Below are positions 32,940-45,882 of a stretch of DNA of 64,000 nt, in pieces. A program made the translations under genes and the position numbers. A model generated the notes under the pieces. That model was not told the DNA's origin, did no database searches, and worked only from the letters and a program-made list of their open reading frames with translations. Where the stretch lies: assembly GCA_964034945.1 (NCBI GenBank), contig OZ035962.1, forward strand, positions 73,609,597 to 73,673,596, read 5' to 3'. The first letter of the stretch is position 1; every line of letters starts with the position of its first letter. This DNA is from Chrysopilus asiliformis (taxonomy: Eukaryota; Arthropoda; Insecta; Diptera; Rhagionidae).

Positions 32940-34448
32940 TTGTATTAAGGGAAGTATTTTTTCATTCCAAAGACATGTTTCAATTTTATATTTGCTTAAA
33001 CTAGAATTCATAATTTTTTCTCTTTCTTTTAAAAATAACTTCTTTAAACTGAGTAAATTTTCCTTATTTTAAAGCTGCAATTATTTCTTAATTTCAAAGC
33101 TAATCATTCCATGATGCTAATCATTCGCAGTTTTCTTATGAAATGGACTCCATTTCGTCTGTTTTTCTTCAAATAAGATAATTGTTTTTGAATGTAGTCT
33201 CAATAAAGGTTCTCTTGTTGAAAATTTAGTCAAAATTTGAACGGGGTCATTCTTATAGCGAAAAAACATTTATATAGTTAACAACGCTGTTAAAAAACCA
33301 AACTTTTGATAAAATGTTCAAAATAAGACAAAATAGTTTAAAATATATATTAATTAAAAAAAATTAAAAAAAAATCTGAAAAAACTAAAACTAAAATGAA
33401 CAAACAACCTCTAAAACCTCTTGAGTCGTTACACAGGCGGGAACGCCTAAATATACTTTTCTGTTCTTGAATATTTCCCGCTTGTTTAACAACTAAAGAG
33501 GTTTCTGAGTTTTAGTTTTTTAAGGTTTTTTTTTCGACTGTGTTTCTTAATTTTTTAATTAGTATTTTCTTCAAATTTTTTAGTTTTCTTTACTGCAAAC
33601 AAACTTTTCTAACTCAACCCGCATGATGTGAACCCCGTCTTCTGCCATCTACCAAACTACCAAAAGGATTTTGATATAGTTTTTAATGTTGAGCATGTCA
33701 TCTGTCAGGGAAAACTGTCACTGAAACCACTCCCTTTCGCATAAAATGAACACCCTCTCGATTTCACGCACTGATCTTGAGGAAATCGCAAGCAACTTTT
33801 TCATTTGTTTGGCAGAGGGGAATAAATAGTGCAATTTGGTCACAATGTCACACTCGGGATGAGAACACGAAACTTTAAAGATATCACATTTTATATATTT
33901 GTCTGGCGTCCGACATTTTGAAAGTTTTTAAATTTTCTATAGCCTATAATACTCGAATGTAACGACATCTCGTTTATCGAAATCGGTCAAGTCATTTAGA
34001 CTAGACGAGGAAATAAAGTATCAGACAAAAATACACCCTAAATACGTTACCATCCCTTTAAAGTGTTATAAATATTATAGTTTTAATTATTACATAATGC
34101 CAGATTTGAAAAAAAATACTCACCAGAAGGTATTCAGTGAATGATAATATGAAGTCAAGCTGAAATAAAATTAGTTTTATTTAATAAAAAAATTCTATAT
34201 ACATATCAGTATTCGTAATAAAAAATTCAGGATTGTGTGCGAAACGGTTTAATTGCATGCTAATTCCTGTTATAATTCCAGTTTTTATTGGAAAGTTTCG
34301 AGTATACTAATTAATAATATAAAATAAAATCCAATTAAAAAAGTTTAATAGAAAGTTTTCAAGTTTTAAATACACTTCCATATATAGAAAACTTATGTGA
34401 ATTCGTATTCTAAATCAGAGATGATCAGCTCACACACCACTCACAAAG
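32940..34448. other. AT-rich stretch, nothing firm
   Basis: A diverged palindrome may lie at 33378-33520 (AAAAAACTAAAACTAAAA on the left, its near-inverse on the right). Otherwise nothing seen. Confidence 0.4.
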
Positions 34449-34452
34449 TTAA

Positions 34453-35048
34453 CCCTAGACCCGTGAACGATTTTTGAACCGAATTTAAACATATTTTTAA
34501 TAAAGAATATGATGAAGTGCAATATATTTCTGAAAGATACTGTAATTTAGAGTACAAAAAAAATCCAAATTGCATATCTCCGAGGGGGTTGAGGCAGGTG
34601 TCAAAAAAAAGCGTAATATCGTGTACTTGGGCACTCAGTGCCCACGTCAGTACATTTTGTATGAAATTTTTTTTTATTTTGACTACAGCTTTGGGTTTTT
34701 CCCCTTTTATGATTTTTCTTGTATGCAGATATTATATTGTATTGTTATATTATTTATATTATAATATTTATATTGTATTGTTGTCATGTATTGCATTGTC
34801 TTTCGTGGAGTACATGATTTGTTGGAGATGTCGAGTAGTAGATTCGCGAGCTTACAAGGTGGTCTATATTCTGAGTCGATTTTTGCAAATTATATTTTCC
34901 CATTGTATTTCTTACTTGTTTAACGAATAAACCACATTTTTATAATTTTTAAACAAACCAGCCATACATTTTCTATTAGAATTACATCTGGGCACTGAGT
35001 GCCCAAGTACACGATAAATGGAAGTTTTATAGTTACACGGGTCTAGAG
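34453..35048. mobile_element. piggyBac-type MITE, copy 2 (longer)
   Basis: A 596-bp unit flanked by TTAA (34449-34452, 35049-35052). The ends are CCCTAGACCCGTG and CACGGGTCTAGAG. GGGCACTCAGTGCCCA lies near the left and its relative near the right end. Its right half matches the whole of 4738-4937. The 137-codon frame at 34517-34930 has no transposase motif. Confidence 0.75.
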
Positions 35049-35205
35049 TTAAAAGCACTAAAAAATTCTATTGGCTACATAAGCAACCTCTCCAGAAATC
35101 TTTAATCGATTATTTTATTTGATTTTGAGAACATTTCAAAGTAAACGTTAATTCTAATTGTAGGAATTGTATATTTAACATATGACTCAATTACTTTTAT
35201 TTTTT

Positions 35206-37119
35206 ACTAGAATTTGGACCCGGCTTCGCCCGGCTAAAAGCGTGAACAGAAAAAAAAACTTAGGAACACTAAATTCAGTTGGTTAAAAATTAGTTTTTTC
35301 TCTTCGGAAAATGATTAAAAAACTAACAAAAAATTCCAGCACTTGCATTCGGTATTATTTTACCCCCCTCCGCTTACTCCCCCACCTCTGGGGCTACTTT
35401 TTAAAGGGTCTATGTTGGGGCTGTACCCCCAACGAACATCTATGCCAAATTTCAGGCCAAACGGTTCAGTAGTTTCCCCGCGAAAGAGTAACACAGCGCA
35501 AAAACTAAGTTCCGAAATCACTTTACCCCCTCCCCTTACTGCCCCACCTCTCGGGCTACTTTTTAATGGGTCTATGTTGGGGCTGGACCCCCGAAGAACA
35601 TCTATGCCAAATTTCAGTCCAATCGGTTCAGTAGTTTCCCCGCGAAAGAGTAACATAGCGCAAAAACTAAGTTTCGAAATCACTTTACCCCTCCCCTTAC
35701 TGCCCCCACCCCTCTGGCTACTTTTTAATGGGTCTATGTTGGGGCTGGACCCCCGAAGAACCTCTATGCCAAATTTCAGTCCAATCGGTTCAGTAGTTTC
35801 CCCGCGAAAGAGTAACATAGCGCAAAAAGTAAGTTTAGAAATCACTTTACTCCCTCCCCTTACTACCCCCACCTCTCGGGCTACTTTTTAATGGGTCTGT
35901 GTTGGGGCTGGACCCCCGAAGAACATCTATGCCCCAATTCCGGGCCAATCGGTTCAGTAGTTTCCCTGCGAAAGAGTAACATAGCGCAAAAAGTAAGTTT
36001 AGAAATCACTTTACCCCCTCCCCTTACTACCCCCACCTCTCGGGCTACTTTTTAATGGGTCTGTGTTGGGGCTGGACCCCCGACGAACATCTATGCCAAA
36101 TTTCAGTCCAATCGGTTCGGTAGTTTCCCCGCGAAAGAGTAACATAGCGCAAAAACTAAGTTTCGAAGTCACTTTACCACCTCCCCTTACTGCCCCCACC
36201 TCTCGGGCTAATTTTTAATGGGTCTGTATTGGGGCTGAACCCCCGACGAACATCTATGCCAAATTTCAGGGCAATCGGTTCAGTAGTTTCCCCGCGAAAG
36301 AGTAACATAGCGCAAAAACTAAGTTTCAAAATCACTTCACCACCTCCCCTTACTCCCCCCACCTATCGGGCTACTTTTTAATGGGTCTATGTTGGTGCTG
36401 GACCCCCAGCGAACATCTATGCCAAATTTCAGGCCAATCGGTTCAGTAGATTCCCCGCGAAAAAGTAACGTAGCGCAAAAACTAAGTTTCGAAATCACTT
36501 TACCCCCTCCCCTTACTGCCCCCACCTCTCGGGCTACTTTTTAATGGGTCTGTGTTGGGGCTGGACCCCCTAAGAACATCTATGCCAAATTTCAGGCCAA
36601 TCGGTTCAGTAGTTTCCCCGCGAAAGAGTAAAATAGCGCAAAAACTAAGTTTAGAAATCACTTTACCCCCTCCCCTTACTACCCCCACCTCTCGGGCTAC
36701 TTTTTAATGGGTCTGTGTTGGGGCTGGACCCCCGAAGAACATCTATGCCAAATTCCAGGCCAATCGGTTCAGTAGTTTCCCTGCGAAAGAGTAACATAGC
36801 GCAAAAACTAAGTTTCGAAATCACTTTACCCCCTCCCCTTACTGCCCCCACCTCTCGGGCTACTTTTTAATGGGTCTGTGTTGGGGCTGGACCCCCTAAG
36901 AACATCTATGCCAAATTTCAGGCCAATCGGTTCAGTAGTTTCCCCGCGAAAGAGTAAAATAGCGCAAAAACTAAGTTTCGAAATCACTTTACCCCCTCCC
37001 CTTACTCCCCCCACCCCTCGAGCTACATTTCCGTATGCCTATGTTGGAACCAGAACTACCACAGACACTCATGCCAAATTTCAAGTCAATCGGTTCAGCC
37101 GTTTTTGCGTGAAAGAGGA

Positions 37120-37150
<31 letters not shown>

Positions 37151-37176
37151 CCAACTCATTTTTATATATTAGTATG
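35206..37176 (+). repeat. dispersed repeat with expanded 163-bp tandem array
   Basis: Starts ACTAGAATTTGGACCCGGCT and ends with an ACAG tract (37116-37150) and TTTATATATTAG. This start and end are typical of a repeat type widespread in arthropods; I cannot assign it to a transposon class with confidence. The last unit before the ACAG tract (about 37000-37115) is homologous to the tandem units, so the array looks like an amplified copy of the element's own 3' region. Confidence 0.6.
35360..37110 (+). repeat. minisatellite, ten 162-164 bp units plus a terminal unit
   Basis: The landmark GGGTCT(A/G)T recurs at 35406, 35568, 35730, 35893, 36057, 36220, 36383, 36546, 36709 and 36872, and a diverged unit follows near 37035. 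Each unit has a C-rich block (CCCCTCCCCTTACT), CTCGGGCTACTTTTTAATGG, GCCAAATTTCAG, CAATCGGTTCAGTAGTTTCC and GCGAAAGAGTAACATAGCGC. The period is not divisible by three. The serial 62-codon minus-strand frames are a by-product of the repeat. Confidence 0.9.
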
Positions 37177-37179
37177 ATT

Positions 37180-37856
37180 ATATTCGCTGAATCATATTTA
37201 CATAGGAATGGGTCTGCTAGAACTTACACCGGCACTTAAGGTTCAATTTTTTGTAGTACTGAGTCCTAGATAATATTGGAGTCACTTCTAAACACAATGG
37301 GAACGATTCCATTCCATAATATAGCATTGTTTCCCCCTCATTACAGGAATGTCTCCAGTAAAAAATAAGAACGGCTGCTACTTTTATTGAAAGATGTCCA
37401 TTCTGCTCACAACCCTTACATAGTAATGATTACACGAAAATTAGGACTAGTTCAAATTTTTATGGAAGCCTTTGCTACAAGTCCAATAATCGCTTTCCCA
37501 TATTTTATGGGAACGTTTCCTATGCGGATTTTTTCCGCGTACATGTATCAATTTGTCATTTTCTTTTTTTTTATTTTATTCTATGTAAATATGTATAAAT
37601 TTCGGAATACATATGTATATATATTGTTAACTATTATTTTAAGCTTTAAGATTACCTTGAATATGTTTTTTTGAACCAATACTCTCTTTTACTTTTGGAT
37701 ATTGTTTTTCATTATCAAATTTGTAATAAGCGATTATTGTTCTTATTAATTAAGATCCGTTTGACTGCGCAATTTTTATATGTACCTTGCAAAAAGGCAG
37801 TATGCCTTAATTTTAAATAAATGAATTTGAATTAATTTGAATTCGAATTGACTTGA
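37180..37856. other. AT-rich stretch, nothing recognised
   Basis: A 95-codon frame (37387-37674) is hydrophobic but of AT-driven composition, with no domain. Nothing else seen. Confidence 0.45.
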
Positions 37857-37933
37857 ATATCCCGATAATTCGTATTTAACCATCGGTATTTAATCGTCGG
37901 TTCCTTGAAATACGAATTATCGGGATTCTACTG
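37857..37933. mobile_element. partial pogo/Tigger-like MITE
   Basis: The right end CGGGATTCTACTG followed by TA matches the TIR at 32764. The left end begins at ATCCCGATAATTCGTATTT, so its outer CAGTAGA is missing. Confidence 0.6.
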
Positions 37934-38068
37934 TATTAAAAAGGGAGCTTGTCTATTTTTCCCTGAGTTATTTTTAATTCAAAGCGATTTTTTCAAGGTA
38001 TCTTTTTAGCATTTTATTTAAATTAAGAAGGGTATTTTTAGAGGGGGTTTGCGAAAGTGTGACACAAC

Positions 38069-38263
38069 CATGCCTATTCTGGAATCCGAAGTAGCGTTAA
38101 GTTTGTTCGATTTCCCCTCAATTTGTGCGTTTCACTTTTGTTCGATTGCGTAAGATCTAGTGTAACGTTTTGAGGGTAGAATTACTGGAATACCAATTGA
38201 GTGGCGAATCGAATCTAATAAGTTTGATTTTACGTTTCAACTTCGGATTCCAGAATAGTCATG
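38069..38263. mobile_element. family G MITE, copy 2 (CATG ends, AAC duplication)
   Basis: A 195-bp unit with ends CATGCCTATTCTGGAATCCG and the inverse, flanked by AAC on both sides. Matches 16547-16760. Confidence 0.65.
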
Positions 38264-38266
38264 AAC

Positions 38267-40127
38267 GCGTCGAAAAGGTAATCTAAAGAGCAAAATTTAG
38301 TGTGACGTAGTTTATGGACATCTCCTTATCAAATAAATAAATAAAAAACTGTCAAAAACTTTACGAAATTACAAAAATACCCCAATCTAACACAAAAACT
38401 ACAGTTACAATCGAATAAATCATTTTAAAAACACTTTACCTTTGCTAATAAATTTCAATTATATGGAAAAAGGGACATAGAAATTTAAAGGTTAGAGGGC
38501 GTTAAAAATAGAATTTTCTTCTCTACATACTTTACGTAGAATCCTTTACGTCGGGAGTTCGTGCTGTGGAATTCACTATTAGTGGAATGAAATTCAAAAC
38601 AATTTGTTTTACTGAAATACAAATTTGAAACTCATGCTACGGTCTTAAAAGTTTGATTAATGAATCAAAAATGATATTTAATGTGTTCCTCATTTATGGG
38701 AAGAGGAAGATTCCTTAAGAATCTCTCAAAACAATATGATTCGAAAAAGCCGCAAATTAAACACACATATATTAAACGACATTTAAGATGAGAAACATTA
38801 TTGTAGCACCATTTCCATATTCACTTTTGGAAAAATGAATATTGTTCTGTTGAAACCAATATTTCTGGATTTTTTTGCCCAACACAATAAAAATGTTCTA
38901 TAGATTTTCCTATGAACTCAAAACAGAAAAGAGAAAGAAACGGCTTCACAGAAAAAGTTTTTCTTATTCTCCTGCTACAAATATAGCACTTTTTCATAAA
39001 TGGGACAAGTATATCATTATCTCAAGTTATGATTTATTAGTTGTTATGTTTGGAATTTATTGGCAATAATTAATCATTTCAAGGAAATGTATTTTTCAAC
39101 CAAAATTGCTATTTGCAAATTTGTTTGTTTAGCATGATACGCACTTTAACAAAGTGCAAAATTATCGGAAGATTCAAAATATTGTTAGGTAGGACTAAAA
39201 GAAAAATTACAAAAAAAAAATGAAATATAGAATATGTTCACCAATTTCTCCGGCTTAGCACTTACATATATCTTATTTACAGTAAACATATAAAACTGCG
39301 AGAAGAATTGAATTATCCAAATGAAAAACTTTTCCAATAAAATTTTCCAGTGTTTCGGAAAATTAATACAGACCATAAATTTATTAAAGATATAACGCCG
39401 AATTGTGAATAATTGCAAAAACCATTGAAAGGATCGTTTCCAGGCCGTATTTCCAAATCGTTTTGATGAATTTCACCTGATACAATTCGTTTGTTAGTCA
39501 CTGGACTGAAAGGCGTAAAAACATTTAAACGGAAACATCAATCATTTTCAACAGAAGTTTTTATTCAGAATGAATTATTTTCACCTCCGCAAACACCTTC
39601 CAATGAAAATAAATTAAATTGTTTAACCACAATCTATTCAAACGATAAATTTATTTTAAACTTAATCCGATTATCTGTTTACCTTCTTTTTGTTCAGGTG
39701 GGCAATAATCTGTTTTAAAAATCAATCATCACGTTCCGCATAAATTAAATTCGAATCTAATTGTTTCAACAATAAAACCTTTCGGAAAAAAATCGTAAAA
39801 TAAAAAAATTAACTTAGAAATCCCATAATTGCTGTAGGGACAATTCGGAAATACTTTTTAAGAAAATTTGAAATAAAATTGGTTAGAAATTTCTTGGAAT
39901 TCGAAGTATAAAAACACAGCTTAGTCCACCTAAAGGTGAAATGTGATACACGGTAAAAAATCTTGAAGTAATCCAATGCAAAATTCTAAACCAATAGTAT
40001 GGATTAGAAATTTTTAAAACTTTATTTTTGATTTAATTTAGTATTTTTTGCATCAGTTTTATGAAAAATTATTGGAATCGCTTTAAAATCGAGTTTTTAG
40101 AACTGGCGAATCGACTAACAAAATCGT
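38267..40127. other. AT-rich stretch, nothing recognised
   Basis: About 1.9 kb without a domain-bearing frame, TIR or tandem repeat that I could see. Confidence 0.45.
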
Positions 40128-40283
40128 CGCCATTTTTTCGTCATGCACAAGTGTGGCGCAGTTCTACTAGTAGTCTAATTACCTGCTGCAGGCATCCAAA
40201 CATTAACAGCAGAGAATTGGATGATTACAGCGGCTAATGAGACCACTAATAGAAAAGCTTGTGTATCGTAATGACGCCATGAT
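40128..40283. mobile_element. diverged foldback MITE
   Basis: The left half (CGTCATGCACAAGTG, then TTCTACTAGTAGTCTAATTA and GGCATCCAA) is mirrored by the right half (inverse of TTCTATTAGTGGTCTCATTA and GATCATCCAA-like). GC-richer than its surroundings, no ORF. Confidence 0.45.
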
Positions 40284-42367
40284 GCAAATCAGATTTGACA
40301 AAATGTACTTCGTAATATTAACAAATTTTAGTAACTATACGAAAAAATATTGGTTAATTTTTTCGTAGTATATACAAAACTTCAGTAATATTTACGAATT
40401 TTTTTTGTTAGGCTTAACAAAACCCATTTTGTAAATAATACAAAATTATTTCTTTCTGTGTACCAAAAACATTCCGAATGCAAAGTAAAACCCAGTCCAG
40501 CTGCAGCAGAGTTGGACTTTACTACCCATATTCGTGATACCATCACTTTTTGGCTATAATACATAATTACATGTATATATGTATTATGTATATATACTTT
40601 GATGCTAAAATAAAACAAAATACCAAATAGGCATGCGTAACATTTTTATTTACACTAACATACGTATATTGCGTTGTTATTTAGATATATCAGTTTTGAT
40701 TTTTAAAAATCTTAAAAAACGGTAAAAAAATACAATTTATTGGTTGAGTGGAATTTTTTGGTCGAGTGGATGTATTTATTGCTAGTCATAAAATCCTATT
40801 ACCCTCCTCTGATACGAAAATATTCTATGTGCTAAAAAAGTTCCTCAAATTTTGCCAAATCATTTATATTAATTCAAATTTGTAAGGATACAATATCAGC
40901 GATTTTGCGGTGTTCTGCTTTTATTAGCAACGTTATGCTTTTTCATCACAGTCGACATGTGAACAAGATTTCAATTTTTCTAAATACAAAACGGAGAGAA
41001 ATTTAAAATAATGGGAAATTTCTTATGGAGATTATGTGCCTTTATAGTAACCCAAATCTACTCAATGGGCGAATAAACACTTATATATTTGCGTTTTACA
41101 TAAAAAAGGATATGCGATCGCGTAATTCTGAATTTGCGAAGTTCTGTATATGTTGCGGTTACTTGAAAATTGTCTGATTAGTGAGATGTTAAACTGGAGA
41201 TAATACAAAATAAAAGTAAAACCTTCGACTGAGTAAGCAATATGCGTCCCTTTTCACAAGATCCATTTAACCGCAAAAAGGGTATAGCCTCAGTCCGGCA
41301 TTCTTTGTCTGAAAGGATATTTTTTTTTTCATTTACTTTATTTATGCTTATATGGGTGACCCCATTGTGTAGCTAAAAATCGATTTTTTATAATCTTCTT
41401 CTACTTTTAATTAAACATTGGTTTTTTATTTCATAACCTTAATGAGGTATATTGTATTTGAATAAGCATTTTTAACCTAGAGAAAGTTACACCAATGTTT
41501 TTTTTTAGAATGATAAAACATTTTAGGTTACTCAAATTATTGTATTCAACGTGAGGTTAAGCCTGACAATTGATTTTCTGAGGACGAAACATCTGATGTG
41601 ACCAGCACATGACCTTTTATACTAAATGTAAAATGATGGCACCACCAACTGGCACCTTTCAAAGTAAACTTCTAATAGACTGGGAATGTGATATTTATAG
41701 ATTTTGGAGTTCACCTTTGTATTAATATTTACGTTAAAATTTTGAGCTATTGTTAGGTTAATAAAGTCAAAAAACTCATATTTTTAGGTTGTTTAAAAAA
41801 GAAATACTAAGCCTGAAGTGATTTTAAAAATACATTGGCGTATCTACGATTTTTAAAAATTTTTGTGGTACACATTTTGTATGGCTTGTCATTTATAGGA
41901 ACATTGGTTAACATTAGAAACACGGATGAGGCCGCTTTTCAAAGTTTAAACTCCTACAAAATCTAAAAATCATGGCATACTTTTATGAAACTTTCTGACT
42001 TTTCATCATTTTTTATTCAAATCATGATCACACATTTTTGGTTAAAAAAAATTATCTTGGGAAATATTTTATGTTTTACCTTAAAAGTCTGAAGGTTAAA
42101 TTTTATACCCTATCATTTTTCATGTATATTACACCAATTATGTATAACTATTGATAAATGTAAACATACACTAATTACTGTATTAAAATAAAGTCATTAT
42201 TATTATATAATTATTAGGTTTTTAATATATAGTTTGTATAATATAGTCAATACAGTACCCGACAAAAAACGACTTTTTTGTGTTACCAAAGATTTTACAA
42301 TCTTTTTAGGATAATTTGACGACGCTGATTCCACATCTGCAAGTGATTGGCTCTAGTTTTTGAGAAA
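40284..42367. other. AT-rich stretch, nothing recognised
   Basis: About 2 kb with no recognised feature. Confidence 0.45.
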
Positions 42368-43570
42368 ATTTTTACTTTCTTATACGTAGTAGAATAAAGT
42401 ATTGTATTCATAAAAAATTTCGACCTCTTAATTTTGCTTCCCGAGAATGGAGCATTATTACAAAAATGTCTTTCTGTCTGTAAAGGTGCCGCTCCACATG
42501 AGAGTAAATGCCGGCGAGAACCTCTCGATAGCAGCTACTCGCAAATGGACACGTCTCTGAGAGTCGCTCGCAGAAACTCGCAAAAACTCGTGAGCTAGTT
42601 TCTGCGAGCTGTCAAAAGTGGTTCTACTCTCTAGTCGACACGCACCCACTGAACTCTGAAGATACAAACGGCGTTTGAATTTCGCTAGTAGCTCTCGAGA
42701 ACGTTAGAAGCTAGAAGCTCCATTTCGATAGTAGTGATAGAAAAATCGCCGAAATTAACTCTCAAATGGACAACCTCCTGCGAGTAACTCTCGAGAGTTT
42801 TTGAGAGTTACTGGCGTATTTACTCTCATGTGGAGCGACACCTTTAGTCTGTTAGTCTGTTAGCCTATGTACAAGATTTCTCAAAAAATACTGGAGCTAG
42901 AGCCATGAAATTTTACAGGGATGTTTGGTCCTGAAATGGGATAATCCTATCAACTTTTGTTGAAAATCCGTTAACCGGAAATAACCAAAATGGCGGCTTT
43001 TTATAAATATCAATTTAGGTTTTAGTGATTTACTTCAAAACTACGCGTTTTTCAGTAGTCTTATGTATGGCCAAACTAGGAGACAATAAAATTTTCTACA
43101 TTTTTACTTTTACTAGAAGTACGTATCTCAAACCGTTAGCGAAATATACTGGTGTTTCAAAAAAATCACTTTTTGAAATTATCTCGAAAAATACCGATGT
43201 TTTACTGGTTGTATGTTTGACATAAATTAATGATAAGTGCATTCTCTACAATTTTGTCTTTTACTATTTGCCGTTATTAAGATATTTTCATTAAAATGTA
43301 AAAAATATGTTTTTTTTCGAATTGCTGGTAAACTAACGGTTCTCCATAAAAATCGTTGAAGGAAGAACTAAAGATATTAAAATTCTCTACATAAAATTCT
43401 CGTAAATCGATATCTTTGACCGTTATCGAGATATTTCAGATTTTGTAAAATTAAAATTCATATTTTTATATAAACTAAAATTTTTTTCGTCGCGTTATAT
43501 TGTAATCATAAATTGCGCAAGAACGTAGATTTTGAATAAGAAAGTCATGTGCTGTTCACATCACATATTT
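42368..43570 (-). repeat. family B dispersed repeat, copy 2, interrupted
   Basis: On the minus strand it ends with the ACTTTCTTATACGTAGTAG hairpin region next to ACAATACTTTATTCTACTAC. The other end (about 43540-43569) matches the ATCAGTTGTG start of other copies. The short CTGT core (42471-42480, continuing at 42847) is split by the MITE at 42483-42844. Contains family B landmarks ACAAGATTTCTC and AAAATGGCGGCTTTT. Confidence 0.6.
42483..42844. mobile_element. 362-bp MITE with TA duplication
   Basis: Inverted ends AAGGTGCCGCTCCACATGAG and its inverse (one mismatch), continuing through AGTAAAT, flanked by TA. The interior has repeated GAGAGTxACT/CTCGAGAG blocks. Inserted in the CTGT core of family B copy 2, so it is younger than that copy. 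Confidence 0.75.
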
Positions 43571-43703
43571 ACTTATTTTTGTTGTTGCTGTTGATATTTC
43601 AATCATTTTAGAGTAAGTTGACATCGCTGAATCCGAATCTGGAAGTAGTTCAGCTGGATCCACTCTAGTTTTTGAGTTATTTGAGTGTTCTTAAGAACAA
43701 TAA

Positions 43704-44197
43704 TGCCCTAAACACATGTGCAGAATTCTGCATGCAGCGGAATTTAAATACACACGTTTATATGAAGTGGAACACATGTAAATTCTGCATGCAGCGCAGA
43801 GCTGCATGGTATCTCAAATTCAACTTTCTCTGTGCAGAATTAGTGATGTCAACCGAGGATTCTTTTTTGGTGTTTAGCAAAATCGACTGTTAGCAAAGAG
43901 ACTATGGACTAAATTCGTACACAGTGGAAAAGGAAAGAAAAGGAAAAGGAAAAGGAAAGTCCAGTAGAAAATATTCAATACTTTGTATTGACGTTATCTA
44001 CGTCTTTCAGGAACATGAGGTGATCCATCCATTTCCAAAGGTGATCCATTCATTTCCAATATAAAAATTGGCCAATTCTTCTTCCATTGTTGATAGCAGC
44101 CGATGCGATTAAATGTCAAAAAAATCTGCTCATGTGTCTTAGCTACAGATATGCATGCAGCTCTGCATGCAGAAAATCTGCACATGTGTTTAGGGCA
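43704..44197. mobile_element. Harbinger-type MITE, TAA duplication
   Basis: A 494-bp unit with ends TGCCCTAAACACATGTGCAG and the inverse, flanked by TAA (43701-43703, 44198-44200). CTGCATGCAG palindromes occur several times. A purine-rich tract (GGAAAAGGAAAG) lies at 43927-43959. No ORF of interest. Confidence 0.7.
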
Positions 44198-44200
44198 TAA

Positions 44201-45882
44201 GTCTTCTTTTTGTCAAATTTAAAAAACTGGAACGAATTCAACCAAATTATTTCAATATTTGGATTCACAAATATCACACTTCCCTAAAATTATTAAAATT
44301 TCTACAGCAATAATTAAAATAAAAAATAGAATTTTTCAGTTTATATGGAATTTTTTCGAAAAAAAATCTTTTTTTGGGATTTGCTCAGAAACTAAAGCCA
44401 ATCTGGCCAAGCCACTTGGAACTATGTTTTAACCTAACTTAAATGTCGAAATTGTTGATAAAGGCAATAATTTTTTGTACTATTATTGTACATAAAAAAG
44501 TACAAATCCTAATGACTAAATATAGCAGAAAAAACTGATATTTTCCCATAAATATGGGACTGGAAAATGAGATTTCGGCGAAATGGCTCCCAAATGTTTT
44601 TTTTACCGTGTAACAAGAAAATCTTTAAAAAAGTTAAACAATTTCAACAAACATTCTCAAATTAACAACATAAAAGACTTAATAAAACCAACCTTAAACA
44701 ATTTTAAACACCCAACGCCTTGGAGTTTTACTGAATTTTAAACTAAATGGTAAAATTTCGTGAAATATCATTACAGCACATGGATAAGCAAATTCACCTT
44801 AAAGATAAACTTTTACCGTAAAAAGTTTCCCTGTTTCTATTCGTTGTACACAATTCAGCATCACTTCTGTAGCATTCCTCTTTTCAGCATCTGTTCAATA
44901 GCACCTGTTCAATAACTCACACTGAATTTAGATTATGCGATCTATGCTGAAATTGAAGAACATAATTATGTGTGATGACAGGTTTATTTTTATGTTCGTA
45001 AGCCTTTTTATATACGCAATCACCGCAACCGTCCCGGAAACTAAGACTTTTTCTTTGCAAATATCATCCGTTGCTACCCGTAACAATTTCGTATTCAAAG
45101 AAGGAAATTTTCCTATTTCTTAGGCTAAATAGAAGGAAATGTACCGGGTGTTCATGATTACTAATTATTTACTTTTTTTGCTTTCCTATCGTCATCAATT
45201 CAATTCCATATCCACCGACAAGAAGAAATCATTTCACTATATTTTATTGCATTCAATTTGTACCGCCTTCGAACCAAGGATTTATCGCTAAGTCATTACT
45301 TAATTCTACGTTTATGGACGATATACACATTTTCATTCAATAGACGCTTAATAGACTCGTATTCTGTAATTCCATTTGCGTTAACGACGAAGAAGAAAGC
45401 AAAACCGGCGTCGAGAATTCTGGTAAAACTTTCACTTCACTTCGGAAAAACCACATATGGAAGATTTCTAGACTTATTTTGGGGAAATACTCTAAGCAAA
45501 TAAAGTCCTAGAAGGACATTTCCACCAAAGACACCTTTTCTAGCATACATCATATACATATAGGTATATAATTGAGAATGTACTTCCTTGAAAAATTGAC
45601 TCACTGAACTGAGAAATACGTTGGATTGATTTATGCGATCAATGAACAAACAATTAAACTTATACACATTTTTTCTCCGGTATTTGACTTTCGTTTCAAG
45701 CAAATCAATATGTTTTCAATTAAACGAAACTGACTTTTCTGGATTGTCAATTATATTTTTCACAAATCTTGTTATGAATTTCATGATTTTACCTCCTTTA
45801 TTTCAAAACTTTCCCGGAAAATTTCGATCTCTTTCGAAAAAAAAATCACGAACGAGCGCAACGAATGAAATTGAATAAAAAA
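44201..45882. other. AT-rich stretch, nothing recognised
   Basis: Frames of up to 88 codons (45258-45878) have no domain. Nothing else seen. Confidence 0.45.

Noticed and set aside
34517..34930. 137-codon ORF as a piggyBac transposase
   Set aside because: No catalytic Asp motifs or family pattern; the hydrophobic composition follows AT content.
35343..36851. Serial 62-codon minus-strand ORFs and the 170-182-codon frames
   Set aside because: They are generated by the 163-bp tandem units and recur at exactly that spacing; no domain and no start context.
35360..37110. CRISPR-like array of regular repeats
   Set aside because: The units are contiguous with no unique spacers, are far too long, and lie in a eukaryotic mobile element.
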